64,000 nt of DNA from an uncultured Clostridia bacterium (GCA_937884975.1 CAKZZS010000073.1:1-64000), one strand, 5' to 3'. Positions 41,304 to 51,048 are shown, counted from the first letter of the stretch. Numbers and translations are program-made. The notes: generated by a model from the sequence alone, not told the origin.

Positions 41304-43697
41304 ATGTATCAGGTAATCAAAAGAGACGGCAGCGTTGTCGATTTTGACATCGCGAAAATCAGTGCCGCAATTACTAAAGCCTTTGAAGCGCAGGGCAAAC
41401 AGTACCACACAAGCGTTATCGACTTAATCGCACTTAAAGTAACTGCTGATTTTGAAGAAAAAATCACTGACGATAAAATCTCGGTTGAGGCAATTCAGGA
41501 CAGCGTTGAAAAGGTGCTTTCAGAATCCGGATATGCAGATATTGCAAAGGCATATATCCTTTACCGCAGACAGCGCGAAAAAATCCGCAACGTCAATTCC
41601 GCTCTTCTCAACTACAAGGAAATCGTTGACAACTATCTTAAAATCAACGACTGGCGCGTTAAGGAAAACGCAACGGTAACTTATTCCGTAGGCGGTCTTA
41701 TCCTTTCAAACTCCGGCGCTATTACGGCTAACTACTGGCTTTCAGAGGTTTATGACGATGAAATTGCAGAGGCGCACAGAAACGCCGACATTCATCTTCA
41801 CGACCTTTCAATGCTCACCGGCTACTGCGCAGGTTGGTCATTAAAGCAGCTTATTCAGGAAGGTTTGGGCGGCGTTACGGGTAAAATCACCTCCTCGCCT
41901 GCAAACCATCTTTCAACCCTTTGCAACCAGATGGTTAACTTCCTTGGCATAATGCAGAATGAATGGGCAGGCGCGCAGGCTTTCTCATCCTTTGATACAT
42001 ATCTCGCTCCCTTCGTTAAGGTGGACAACCTTTCCCAGAAGGAGGTCAAGCAGTGCATTCAGTCCTTCGTATACGGCGTAAACACTCCGTCGCGTTGGGG
42101 CACTCAGGCTCCCTTCTCAAACATCACTCTTGACTGGGTTGTTCCTAATGACCTTAAAAACCTTCCCGCTATTATCGGCGGAAAGGAAATGGATTTCACC
42201 TACGGCGACTGCCAGAAGGAAATGGATATGGTCAACAAGGCGTTCATCGAAATTATGATCGAGGGCGACGCCAACGGCAGAGGCTTCCAGTATCCCATTC
42301 CCACTTATTCAATTACAAGAGATTTTGACTGGAGCGAAACGGAGAACAACAAGCTTCTCTTCGAAATGACCGCTAAATATGGCACTCCCTATTTCTCAAA
42401 CTACATCAACTCCGATATGGAGCCGAGCGACGTTCGTTCAATGTGCTGCAGACTCCGTCTTGACCTTCGCGAGCTTCGCAAAAAATCGGGCGGCTTCTTC
42501 GGTTCGGGCGAAAGCACAGGTTCAATTGGCGTTGTTACAATTAACCTTCCGAGAATTGCATATCAGGCAAAGGATGAAAAGGACTTCTACGAGCGTCTTG
42601 ACCGTCTTATGGATATCGCCGCGCGTTCTCTTAAGACAAAGCGTACTGTTATAACAACGCTTCTTAATCAGGGACTTTATCCCTACACCAAGAGATACCT
42701 CGGCACATTCGAAAACCATTTCTCAACCATTGGTCTTATCGGTATGAACGAGGTCGGTCTTAACGCAAATTGGCTCAGAAAGGACCTTACACATCCCGAG
42801 ACACAGCGTTTTGCACGCGATGTACTTAACCATATGCGCGAGCGCCTTTCGGACTATCAGGAGCAGTACGGCGACCTTTATAACCTTGAGGCAACTCCTG
42901 CAGAGTCAACCACATACCGCTTTGCAAAGCACGATAAGGAGGATTTCCCGGATATCATTACAGCTAATATGAACGGTACTCCTTATTACACAAACTCTTC
43001 ACATCTTCCCGTTGGCTACACGGAGGATATTTTCTCCGCACTTGACATTCAGGACGATTTGCAGACACTCTATACATCGGGTACTGTTTTCCACGCATTC
43101 CTCGGAGAAAAGCTTCCCGACTGGAAAGCGGCGGCAAATCTCGTCAGAAAAATTGCCGAAAACTACAAGCTCCCCTACTACACCATGTCTCCCACATATT
43201 CCGTATGTAAGGACCACGGCTATCTTACAGGCGAGCAGTACACCTGCCCGATTTGCGGCGCAAAGACAGAAGTCAACTCAAGAATTACCGGTTACTACCG
43301 TCCCATCCAGAACTGGAACGACGGCAAGGCGCAGGAATACAAGGACCGTAAGGTTTATAATATCGGCCGTTCGCATCTCACTCACCAGGGACCGAACCCT
43401 GCTCCCGTAGACGCTCCTGTTGAAACCGCTGCAGCAGTTACCACCGAGGTTAAAGCTGAAAGCACAGACGCACAGGCTATTCTTTTTAAGACAATGACCT
43501 GCCCGAACTGTAAGGCGGCAGCCGCTCTTCTTGATAAAGCAGGCGTTTCCTATCAGGCTCTTAACGCTGACGAGGAACCCGCTCTTGTTGAAAAGTACGG
43601 CATAAAGCAGGCTCCCACACTTGTTGTCTTTACTGCTGACGGATATGAAAAATATCGCGGCGTATCCGACATCAAGGGATGGCTGATGAGCAAATAA
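41304..43697 (+). CDS. nrdD: Anaerobic (class III) ribonucleoside-triphosphate reductase fused to a redoxin
   Basis: The 797-residue product starts with an ATP-cone (MYQVIKRDGSVVDFDIAKIS). The glycyl-radical reductase core follows, with a zinc site (VCKDHGY and TCPICG) and the glycyl-radical loop RITGYYRP near residue 665. After a linker rich in Ala and Val, the last ~75 residues form a glutaredoxin/NrdH-like redoxin with TCPNCKAAAALL and KQAPTLVVF. Most NrdD proteins use formate as reductant; the fused redoxin and the downstream thioredoxin reductase suggest thiol-based electron supply here. It converts ribonucleotides to deoxyribonucleotides without oxygen. Confidence 0.93.
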   Translation: MYQVIKRDGSVVDFDIAKISAAITKAFEAQGKQYHTSVIDLIALKVTADFEEKITDDKISVEAIQDSVEKVLSESGYADIAKAYILYRRQREKIRNVNSALLNYKEIVDNYLKINDWRVKENATVTYSVGGLILSNSGAITANYWLSEVYDDEIAEAHRNADIHLHDLSMLTGYCAGWSLKQLIQEGLGGVTGKITSSPANHLSTLCNQMVNFLGIMQNEWAGAQAFSSFDTYLAPFVKVDNLSQKEVKQCIQSFVYGVNTPSRWGTQAPFSNITLDWVVPNDLKNLPAIIGGKEMDFTYGDCQKEMDMVNKAFIEIMIEGDANGRGFQYPIPTYSITRDFDWSETENNKLLFEMTAKYGTPYFSNYINSDMEPSDVRSMCCRLRLDLRELRKKSGGFFGSGESTGSIGVVTINLPRIAYQAKDEKDFYERLDRLMDIAARSLKTKRTVITTLLNQGLYPYTKRYLGTFENHFSTIGLIGMNEVGLNANWLRKDLTHPETQRFARDVLNHMRERLSDYQEQYGDLYNLEATPAESTTYRFAKHDKEDFPDIITANMNGTPYYTNSSHLPVGYTEDIFSALDIQDDLQTLYTSGTVFHAFLGEKLPDWKAAANLVRKIAENYKLPYYTMSPTYSVCKDHGYLTGEQYTCPICGAKTEVNSRITGYYRPIQNWNDGKAQEYKDRKVYNIGRSHLTHQGPNPAPVDAPVETAAAVTTEVKAESTDAQAILFKTMTCPNCKAAAALLDKAGVSYQALNADEEPALVEKYGIKQAPTLVVFTADGYEKYRGVSDIKGWLMSK

Positions 43698-43763
43698 TAA
43701 ACAACAATTCTTTGAGCAGAAATTGTTAAGACAGTTTCTGCTCAAATTTTTAGAGGTAAGAAA

Positions 43764-44678
43764 ATGTATGACGTAATTGTTGTCGGCGGAGGTCCGGCAG
43801 GTATGACGGCGGCTCTTTACGCGCTTCGAAACGGTAAGAGCGCGCTTGTAATTGAAAAGACCGGCTTTGGCGGTCAGATTACGCATTCGCCGAAGGTTGA
43901 AAACTACCCCGGTACGCTTTCAATGAGCGGAAACGAATTTGCGGACAGCGCTCTTTCCCAGATACTTGAACAGGGTGCTGAAATTGAATTTGAAACTGTT
44001 ATTTCAATTGAAAACAGCGGCAAGATTAAGCTTGTAAAGACCGAGGAAGGAAGTACATTTGAAGGAAAAACAGTAATAATTGCAACCGGCGTAAAGCACC
44101 GTATGCTCGGACTTGAGCACGAAAACGAGCTTGTCGGCGAGGGAATCTCCTTTTGCGCGGTTTGTGACGGCGATTTTTATAAAAACAAGGTTGTCTGCGT
44201 CGCAGGCGGCGGAAATTCTGCTCTTCAGGAGGCAATTTTACTGTCTGACAAGTGCAGCAAGGTCATTATGCTTCAGGATTTGCCGCAGTTTACGGGTGAA
44301 GGCAGGCTTCAGGACGTTTTGTTTTCAAGAAATAATGTCGAGTCTCACACAAACACAAAAATTAACCGACTTTTAACTGACGGAAACGAGTTAAAGGGAG
44401 TTGAAATTGAGGACAGAACAACAGGTGAAAAACAGGAAATCTTATGTGACGGACTTTTTGTTGCTATAGGCCTTATTCCCGAAAATGACCCTTTTAAAGA
44501 GCTTGCGGATTTGAACAGCTTCGGATATTTTGACACTGACGAAAGCTGTCTTACAAAGACTCCGGGCGTATTTGTTGCCGGCGACTGCAGAAGCAAGCAG
44601 ATAAGACAGATGACTACAGCCGTTGCAGACGGCGCAGTTGCAGCTCTTGCAGCCTGCAGGTATATTAACGAGCTTTAA
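43764..44678 (+). CDS. trxB: Thioredoxin/redoxin reductase (NAD(P)H, FAD)
   Basis: The 304-residue product has an N-terminal FAD site (VVGGGPAGMTAALYA), the redox CAVCDG motif (active-site Cys pair) and a second nucleotide-binding motif (VAGGGNSALQEA). It ends with the GVFVAGDCRSKQIRQ FAD signature. It begins 66 bases after nrdD, so it is probably in the same transcript and likely reduces the NrdD-fused redoxin. The ribosome-binding site is AGAGGTAAG. Confidence 0.92.
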   Translation: MYDVIVVGGGPAGMTAALYALRNGKSALVIEKTGFGGQITHSPKVENYPGTLSMSGNEFADSALSQILEQGAEIEFETVISIENSGKIKLVKTEEGSTFEGKTVIIATGVKHRMLGLEHENELVGEGISFCAVCDGDFYKNKVVCVAGGGNSALQEAILLSDKCSKVIMLQDLPQFTGEGRLQDVLFSRNNVESHTNTKINRLLTDGNELKGVEIEDRTTGEKQEILCDGLFVAIGLIPENDPFKELADLNSFGYFDTDESCLTKTPGVFVAGDCRSKQIRQMTTAVADGAVAALAACRYINEL

Positions 44679-44712
44679 AAAGACAAAAACCTTGCTATCG
44701 CTTTTAAGTACA

Positions 44713-44743
44713 AAGTACCCGATTTGTTTCGGGTACTTTTTTA
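44713..44743 (+). terminator. Terminator of the nrdD-trxB unit
   Basis: AAGTACCCGA pairs with TCGGGTACTT around a six-base loop, followed by TTTTA. Confidence 0.9.
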
Positions 44744-44751
44744 TTTTAATA

Positions 44752-44780
44752 TTTACTTATTAAAATTACTATGGTATAAT
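44752..44780 (+). promoter_or_regulatory. Promoter of the diguanylate cyclase gene
   Basis: TTTACT, 17 bases, TATAAT, 32 bases before the ATG; a GAGGTGAG ribosome-binding site follows. Confidence 0.6.
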
Positions 44781-44812
44781 GTAGTGTAAATCTTTATAAG
44801 CGAGGTGAGAAA

Positions 44813-46519
44813 ATGCAGTACGACTATCATAAGGACACCGATTCAAAATCAATGGTTTATATCCGTGACCATTTTTCCGAAATAGTCATGGTCTTCAGTT
44901 TAATTGCATTTTTGCTCACCGGTATTTACGCTCTATTTTCTTTTAAAACCGAAAACACACAATTGACGGTTGACAGAATCAGTTATTTTAACTCGGGATG
45001 GAGAATAAGCGAAGTCGAAAATGCGGACTCGACGCATACGCTGCGATTCAGAAATACCGTTCCGAAGGATATTGAAAATAATTCCACACTTGCATTTAAA
45101 AGCACGGATGAGGTTGTATATGTAAAAGTCGGCGGAGAGCTTATTTATACTTACGGCGAAGAAAACAATTTCAGGAAGCCCATAAATCTCGGAAGCCACT
45201 ATATTCTTATTCAGCTTCCGGAAGGCGCGCAAGGAAAGGAAATTGATATTTCCGCTACCTATCACGGCAAACAAACCAACTGGCGCCGGGATCGCGATTT
45301 TATGATTGAGGGAAATGACGGTATAATTTTAATGCTTATTAAAAATGACCTCCCCTCTGTTGTCATTTGTTTTATAATGACTTTCCTATCTTTATTCGAG
45401 CTTTTTAAGGCGATTTATCTTGCAAGCAGGCATCAACCGTTCAGGACTACGATTTATCTCGGATTATTCATTCTTGCTTCGTCTAACTGGCTTGCGTCCG
45501 AAACGATACTTATGCAGTTGATGTTCAAGAATATGTATTTCAAGTACATTATTACTTATTTCTCGTTCCTGACTCTGCCCTGTCTGTTCCCGATGTTCGC
45601 GAAGGAAAAGATGACGCGTTATAATCTCCCGTTGGCGTTTGCTTCGGTAGTTTCCTGGGCATACGCCTGCGTATCAATGCTTATTTTCGTCAATTTCTCA
45701 ATTGGCTTTGAAAAGCACCTGTATGTAATTCACGGACTTATGGCGTTTGTAGTTGCCATTGTTCTTGTATGCTGTATTCTTGACAGAAAGAATAAACAGT
45801 TAAGAAATCTTCTTGCAGGCACGGTAATACTTGCTTTCTTCGCAATTATTTCGATGATTTCGTATCATAACGGCTATATAAATTCCGTTTTCTCGGCTTA
45901 CCATTTCAGGGATTTCTTCTTTGCAGGAATGATTTCATTCATAATCATTCTTCTTTACGACTCATATCAGCAGTCGGCAAAGGATAAGCACGACGCGGCG
46001 CTTTCCAATTTCTATAAACAGTCAGCTTACACTGACCTTCTTACACAATTAGGCAGCCGTACAGCATTTACCGAGGACTTCAAGCATGCTGAAAAGGACA
46101 TTGAAAAGTATAATAACGTAAACGTTATAATGCTCGACCTGAATAATCTTAAGCAGATTAACGATATCAAGGGTCACGCAGTCGGCGACGAGCTTATTAA
46201 GAGCCTTGCGGAATGCCTTTACAAAACATTTGACGGCAAAGGAAAGGTCTACCGAATCGGCGGTGACGAATTTGTTGTTCTTATTACGGATCTTCCCGAT
46301 GATAAAATTGACGGTTACCTTGAAAAGCTCTATGAAAACATCAATTCCCAGGAAAATAATGAGCTTTCCGAATCGACCGTTGCAATAGGCTTCGCGCAAA
46401 GAAACAGCAAGGAAAACACCGATTTGAAAATTTCGGAGCTGCTTAAAATTGCAGACGAAAGAATGTATGAGGATAAAAAAAGAAAAAAAGGCGACGTTAA
46501 AGGCGTTGCCGTAAGATAA
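44813..46519 (+). CDS. Membrane-bound diguanylate cyclase (GGDEF)
   Basis: The 568-residue product has one N-terminal membrane helix and an extracytoplasmic beta-rich region (about 50-180). About seven membrane helices follow (185-400), resembling a 7TMR-DISM arrangement, then a GGDEF domain (about 410-565) with RIGGDEFVVLIT. The intact GGDEF motif predicts cyclic di-GMP synthesis. The usual RxxD inhibitory site upstream of GGDEF is not evident (KVYR instead), so product inhibition may be weak. The gene is followed 29 bases later by asnS. Confidence 0.87.
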   Translation: MQYDYHKDTDSKSMVYIRDHFSEIVMVFSLIAFLLTGIYALFSFKTENTQLTVDRISYFNSGWRISEVENADSTHTLRFRNTVPKDIENNSTLAFKSTDEVVYVKVGGELIYTYGEENNFRKPINLGSHYILIQLPEGAQGKEIDISATYHGKQTNWRRDRDFMIEGNDGIILMLIKNDLPSVVICFIMTFLSLFELFKAIYLASRHQPFRTTIYLGLFILASSNWLASETILMQLMFKNMYFKYIITYFSFLTLPCLFPMFAKEKMTRYNLPLAFASVVSWAYACVSMLIFVNFSIGFEKHLYVIHGLMAFVVAIVLVCCILDRKNKQLRNLLAGTVILAFFAIISMISYHNGYINSVFSAYHFRDFFFAGMISFIIILLYDSYQQSAKDKHDAALSNFYKQSAYTDLLTQLGSRTAFTEDFKHAEKDIEKYNNVNVIMLDLNNLKQINDIKGHAVGDELIKSLAECLYKTFDGKGKVYRIGGDEFVVLITDLPDDKIDGYLEKLYENINSQENNELSESTVAIGFAQRNSKENTDLKISELLKIADERMYEDKKRKKGDVKGVAVR

Positions 46520-46548
46520 ATAATTTAAGGTTCAGGAGTGTATTTTTT

Positions 46549-47934
46549 ATGAAACACATTGATTTATGCGACATTTTTTCACAGACTGAAAAATATATCA
46601 ACACCGATATTACTGTCTGCGGTTGGGTGCGTACCGTCAGGGATTCGAAGGCAGTCGGATTTATTGCCCTCAATGACGGCACTGCGCTTAATAATCTTCA
46701 GATAGTTATTGATAAGGAGTCTTTCCCGAATGCGGATGAAGCTCTTCATTTAAGCGTCGGCTCTTCAATTGCAGTAAGCGGTAAGCTCACAAAATCCCTT
46801 AATGAGCAACAGCCCGTTGAACTGCACCCGACTTCGCTTACGCTTCTCGGCGCGTGCCCGTCGGATTATCCGATGCAGAAAAAAAGACATACTCTTGAAT
46901 TCCTAAGAACCATCCCCCACCTTCGCGGAAGAACAAATACGTTTAACGCAATGTTCAGGGTACGTTCCGAGCTTGCAAAGGCAATTCACGATTTCTTCCA
47001 GGGACGTAATTTCACTTATGTTCACACTCCGATTATTACCGGAAGCGACTGCGAAGGCGCAGGAGAAATATTCAGAGTCACTACTCACGAATTTAATACT
47101 CCTTATACAACCGAGGATGAATACTACGCAAACGATTTCTTCAAGAAAAAAGCCGGTCTTACTGTTTCGGGTCAGCTTGAGGGCGAAGCGCTTGCGCTTG
47201 CTATGGGTAAAATATACACCTTCGGTCCGACCTTCAGGGCGGAAAAGAGCAATACTCCCCGTCACGCTGCAGAATTCTGGCAGATAGAGCCTGAGGTTTC
47301 CTTTGCCGATTTAAACGATATAATTGCCCTTGCTACTGATATGATTAAATACATCACAAAGGCAGTTCTTGAGGCGTGTCCCGAAGAAATCGATTTCTTT
47401 GAAAAATTCTTTGAAAATGGACTTAAGGATAAGCTTAACAACATTGTAAACTCCGATTTTGCAGTGCTTGAATATACCGAAGCTATTGAAATACTTAAAA
47501 AGGCTGACGTTGAATTCCAGTATCCGGTATCCTGGGGACTTGATTTACAGACAGAGCACGAAAGATACCTTACGGATAAGGTATTCGGCAGACCTGTTTT
47601 CGTTATAAACTATCCTAAAGAAATCAAATCCTTCTATATGAAATTGAATCCCGACGGAAAAACAGTTGCCGCTACGGACTTGCTTGTTCCGGGAGTCGGT
47701 GAAATTATCGGCGCAAGTCAGAGAGAGGACAACTATGACCTTCTGCTTGACCAGATTAAGTCAAGAGGTATGACGCTTGAAGACTACGAATGGTATCTTG
47801 ACCTTCGTAAATACGGCTCCGCTCCCCACTCGGGCTTCGGTCTCGGATTTGAAAGAATGCTTATGTATATCACAGGTGTCGGCAATATCAGAGATACCGC
47901 TGCTTTCCCGAGAACAACGGGTTCGCTTGTATAA
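46549..47934 (+). CDS. asnS: Asparaginyl-tRNA synthetase
   Basis: The 461-residue product has an N-terminal OB-fold anticodon-binding domain (ITVCGWVRTVRDSKAVGFI). The class II catalytic domain follows, with GSDCEGAGEIFRV, GPTFRAEKSNTPRHAAEFW (motif 2) and GFGLGFERMLMYITG (motif 3). It charges tRNA-Asn. It is followed 22 bases later by asnA, so one transcript can supply both asparagine and its tRNA ester. GGAGTG precedes the ATG. Confidence 0.95.
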   Translation: MKHIDLCDIFSQTEKYINTDITVCGWVRTVRDSKAVGFIALNDGTALNNLQIVIDKESFPNADEALHLSVGSSIAVSGKLTKSLNEQQPVELHPTSLTLLGACPSDYPMQKKRHTLEFLRTIPHLRGRTNTFNAMFRVRSELAKAIHDFFQGRNFTYVHTPIITGSDCEGAGEIFRVTTHEFNTPYTTEDEYYANDFFKKKAGLTVSGQLEGEALALAMGKIYTFGPTFRAEKSNTPRHAAEFWQIEPEVSFADLNDIIALATDMIKYITKAVLEACPEEIDFFEKFFENGLKDKLNNIVNSDFAVLEYTEAIEILKKADVEFQYPVSWGLDLQTEHERYLTDKVFGRPVFVINYPKEIKSFYMKLNPDGKTVAATDLLVPGVGEIIGASQREDNYDLLLDQIKSRGMTLEDYEWYLDLRKYGSAPHSGFGLGFERMLMYITGVGNIRDTAAFPRTTGSLV

Positions 47935-47956
47935 TCCTTTATGAAGGAGTGATTTT

Positions 47957-48964
47957 ATGTCAAAGACTTTTATACCCGACGGGTATGAAGCTTCACTGTC
48001 TCTTTACGAAACACAAAAAGCGATAGTTCTTATAAAAAGAATATTTGAAGATATGCTTTGCGGCGAGCTTAACCTCAGAAGAGTTTCTGCTCCCCTGTTC
48101 GTATCCCGCGAAAGCGGTCTTAACGATAACCTTAACGGAGTCGAAAGACCCGTTGAATTTGACGTTCCGGCAACGGGTGAAAACTCACAGATAGTCCATT
48201 CCCTTGCCAAATGGAAAAGACTTGCGCTTCACACATACGGTTTTGAAACGGGAAGCGGACTTATAACGGATATGAACGCCATACGCCGTGACGAGGAGCT
48301 TGATAATCTTCACTCGGTTTATGTTGACCAGTGGGACTGGGAAAAGGTAATAAATGAAAGTGACAGAAACACGTCTTATCTTAAAGACACAGTCAGAAAG
48401 ATAATTGACGCTATATGTAACACTCAAAAAACACTTATGAATATCTATCCTATCCTCCAATATCCTATAAGCCGTGAAATCAGCTTTGTAACGAGTCAGG
48501 AGCTTGAGGATATGTACCCTGACAAAACCCCGAAGGAACGCGAAAACGCTTATCTTAAGGAGCATAAAACGGCATTTATAATGCAGATAGGAAAAGTTCT
48601 TAAAAGCGGTGAAATTCACGACGGAAGAGCTCCCGATTACGACGACTGGGATTTAAACGGCGATATTATGGTTTATAACGAGGTACTTTCTCAGGCGTTT
48701 GAAATTTCCTCTATGGGAATCCGCGTTTCTCCCGAAAGCCTTGAAAGACAGCTAAAAATCAGGGGCAAGGAGGAATACGCCTCTCTCCCCTTCCACAAAA
48801 TGCTTCTGAACGGCGAATTGCCTTATACAATAGGCGGCGGAATAGGTCAGTCAAGACTTTGTATGCTGTTTTTGAATAAGGCTCATATCGGCGAGGTTCA
48901 GTCCTCCGTATGGGATAAGGAAACAATAGAAACCTGCGAAGAAGCAGGGGTTAAATTACTTTGA
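47957..48964 (+). CDS. asnA: Aspartate-ammonia ligase (asparagine synthetase A)
   Basis: The 335-residue product matches AsnA in length and motifs: SRESGLNDNLNGVERPVEF, SLAKWKRLALHTYGF, AIRRDEELDNLHSVYVDQWDWEK split across class II-type motifs, and GGGIGQSRLCMLFL. It makes asparagine from aspartate, ammonia and ATP and is structurally related to class II aminoacyl-tRNA synthetases. Its pairing with asnS suggests asparagine supply tied to translation. A hairpin terminator follows. Confidence 0.95.
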   Translation: MSKTFIPDGYEASLSLYETQKAIVLIKRIFEDMLCGELNLRRVSAPLFVSRESGLNDNLNGVERPVEFDVPATGENSQIVHSLAKWKRLALHTYGFETGSGLITDMNAIRRDEELDNLHSVYVDQWDWEKVINESDRNTSYLKDTVRKIIDAICNTQKTLMNIYPILQYPISREISFVTSQELEDMYPDKTPKERENAYLKEHKTAFIMQIGKVLKSGEIHDGRAPDYDDWDLNGDIMVYNEVLSQAFEISSMGIRVSPESLERQLKIRGKEEYASLPFHKMLLNGELPYTIGGGIGQSRLCMLFLNKAHIGEVQSSVWDKETIETCEEAGVKLL

Positions 48965-48977
48965 TACAAAAACAATA

Positions 48978-49004
48978 AGAAGCGGTTTGAATACCGCTTC
49001 TTTT
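48978..49004 (+). terminator. Terminator of asnS-asnA
   Basis: AGAAGCGGT pairs with ACCGCTTCT around a six-base loop, followed by TTT. A second weaker hairpin (CACTAAAAAC with GTTTTTATTTAGTG, about 49019-49055) followed by seven T residues lies downstream. Confidence 0.85.
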
Positions 49005-49131
49005 CACTTTAAAAAGTCACTAAAAACTATGTACCAAAGCAGTTTTTATTTAGTGATGTTTTTTTCTTTTTTAATTTACTTTTGTTTTCAAAAGTACTAA
49101 AATATACCTATTATAAATAAGGAGTAATCCG

Positions 49132-49425
49132 ATGAAATATCTGTTTTTCATATTCGGTCTTGCTGTCGGTATTGCCCAGCTTTTTTTACTTAAAAAGGTT
49201 GTTGAAAGCCTAACGGCAGGAAAAAAGGACTTTCTTCTTTATTTGTTTATAAAGCTGGTTATTTATACCGGAGCGATAATTCTTTTAATAATTAAGTTCC
49301 GTGAATTCATACTTATGTCAGGAATCGGTCTTGCAGCAGGTATGATAATATGCGCGTTTATAAACTTTATTATAACGCTCAAAACAGACAACAAATCCAA
49401 TAATAAAGGAGATGATAAGGCTTGA
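49132..49425 (+). CDS. Small membrane protein at the head of the ATP synthase operon (AtpI-like)
   Basis: The 97-residue protein has three predicted membrane helices and a hydrophilic C-terminus (KTDNKSNNKGDDKA). Its position directly before atpB, with the stop overlapping the atpB TTG start, matches AtpI-like assembly proteins, which help the c-ring form. Sequence similarity to AtpI cannot be confirmed by eye. AAGGAG precedes the ATG. Confidence 0.65.
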   Translation: MKYLFFIFGLAVGIAQLFLLKKVVESLTAGKKDFLLYLFIKLVIYTGAIILLIIKFREFILMSGIGLAAGMIICAFINFIITLKTDNKSNNKGDDKA

Positions 49426-50312
49426 GCACGGCAAGCATAATTAAATTAACAGTTTCTGCCGTAGCAGCTGTCAGCTTTTTTATTGCAAAAAATGTTTTAA
49501 AGCACAAGCCTGAGGACAGCGTAAATCCAAAAAAGAGGAAAAAGCTTAACAGGCTGTTTTTCTTCGGTCTTATTCTTTCGGTCTGGTATTTCATTGCCTG
49601 CGTGGTAAACGAAATAACGGGAGGAATGAAAGGTATAAACGTTGAGTTTGAAATGTTTGCTGACAGAGTGGATATATTCGGACTGTCAGTTTCAAAATCG
49701 ACCGTAACAACCTGGTATATAATAGCGGTTATTTTTATTCTTTCGCTTATTTTCAGGCTTTTCATTTTCCCGAAATTCAAGGAAAGCCCGAAGGGAATCC
49801 AGAATGTTATTGAAATACTTGTCGAAGCGGCTGACAATTTCACCTCAACACAGACCCATAATCTTTCACCTGTGCTCGGTGAATATATTTTCTCACTGGC
49901 TCTTTTGATGATAGGTTGCGCTACTGTTGAGCTGTTTTCTGTACGGCCGCCGACATCAGACCTTGTATTTACTTTTTCATTGGGTCTTTTAACGTTTATT
50001 CTTATAAACTATTACGGCATTAAGAAAAAAGGCTTTTTCGGACGTGTCAAAGCTCTTGCTTCACCGAATCCGATTATTATGCCAATGAAAATGCTCAGCG
50101 ACATCGCAGTTCCCGTATCACTCGCCTGTCGACTGTTCGGCAATATGCTCGGCGGAATGATAGTAATGGATTTGCTTAAAGGCTCGCTCGGAGGATACGC
50201 GGTGGGTATGACATCGCTTGCAGGTCTTTATTTTAACCTATTCCATCCGCTTATACAAACGTATATTTTTATTATTTTAACATTGACTTTTATAAATGAA
50301 GCCACTGAATAA
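49422..50312 (+). CDS. atpB: ATP synthase F0 subunit a
   Basis: A TTG start at 49422 overlaps the previous stop codon, with AAGGAG ten bases upstream. The 296-residue product has five to six membrane helices. It also has the key segments GIQNVIEILVEAADNF and SLACRLFGNMLGGM, the latter holding the conserved Arg that interacts with the c-ring Glu. It forms the ion half-channels. A longer N-terminal segment (KKRKKLNRLFFFG) than in many homologues is present. Confidence 0.93.
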   Translation: MSTASIIKLTVSAVAAVSFFIAKNVLKHKPEDSVNPKKRKKLNRLFFFGLILSVWYFIACVVNEITGGMKGINVEFEMFADRVDIFGLSVSKSTVTTWYIIAVIFILSLIFRLFIFPKFKESPKGIQNVIEILVEAADNFTSTQTHNLSPVLGEYIFSLALLMIGCATVELFSVRPPTSDLVFTFSLGLLTFILINYYGIKKKGFFGRVKALASPNPIIMPMKMLSDIAVPVSLACRLFGNMLGGMIVMDLLKGSLGGYAVGMTSLAGLYFNLFHPLIQTYIFIILTLTFINEATE

Positions 50313-50325
50313 GGAGGAAAAAATT

Positions 50326-50538
50326 ATGAACGCAATAGGTGCAGCACTCGCACTTCTCCCTGCTCTTGGCGCAGGTACTATGATGGGCTTTGCTACTGCA
50401 AAGGCTGTTGAAGCAACGGCACGTCAGCCCGAAGCGTCAGGCAAGATAAACTCAATTCTTCTTTTGGGTCTTGCGCTTGCGGAATCAACCGCTATTTACG
50501 CTTTCGTTATAGCGCTTATACTCACAACAAAGGTTTAA
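50326..50538 (+). CDS. atpE: ATP synthase F0 subunit c
   Basis: The ATG at 50326 follows AAGGAGGAAAAAATT. The 70-residue hairpin has ARQPE in the loop and Glu53 (LALAESTAIYAF) as the ion-binding acid in helix 2. Ser54, Thr55 and Tyr58 match the sodium-binding pattern of some clostridial c-subunits, but the Gln expected in helix 1 is Met20, so ion specificity is uncertain. Helix 1 is glycine-poor compared with typical c-subunits (TMMGFATAK). Confidence 0.93.
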   Translation: MNAIGAALALLPALGAGTMMGFATAKAVEATARQPEASGKINSILLLGLALAESTAIYAFVIALILTTKV

Positions 50539-50550
50539 TAAGGAGTTATT

Positions 50551-51048
50551 ATGGAAGGTTTAGATGTTTCAAAGCTTCCTATTGATTTGTTGCTTAATAT
50601 CCTTAATATCGTCATTCTTTTTCTTATTACAAGATTTCTTGTTTACAAGCCTGTTAAAAAGTTTATGGCGCAAAGACGGGAAAAGGTTGAAAAGGAAAAA
50701 AGTGACGCCAAGCAGCAGATGCAAGAAGCGCTATCTTTAAAGGAAGAGTACGAAAAGAAGCTTACAGAAGCCCAAAGCAATGCAAGAGAATCCTTACTTG
50801 AAAGCGAAAAGAAGGCGCAGGAAAGAAAAGCTCAGATAATTTCCGAAGCTCAAAAAGAGGCTCAGGAGATTAAAGCCGAAGCCAAAGCCGAGGCTCTCAA
50901 GGAAAAGGACGAAGCTCTTAATTCGCTTAAGGATGACGTTGCTTCGCTTGCAGTACAGATTTCCGAGAAAATTCTTTCAAGAGAAATTACAGACAGGGAT
51001 AATGAAAGAATTGTTGAAAACTTTTTTAAAGACGGTAAAGCAGAATGA
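50551..51048 (+). CDS. atpF: ATP synthase F0 subunit b
   Basis: The 165-residue product has one N-terminal membrane helix (about 12-28, LLLNILNIVILFLITRFLVY). A long charged helix with alternating Lys and Glu follows, typical of the b-subunit stator stalk. The gene overlaps atpH by four bases (ATGA). A second b-type gene was not seen, so a homodimer is expected. Confidence 0.92.
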   Translation: MEGLDVSKLPIDLLLNILNIVILFLITRFLVYKPVKKFMAQRREKVEKEKSDAKQQMQEALSLKEEYEKKLTEAQSNARESLLESEKKAQERKAQIISEAQKEAQEIKAEAKAEALKEKDEALNSLKDDVASLAVQISEKILSREITDRDNERIVENFFKDGKAE

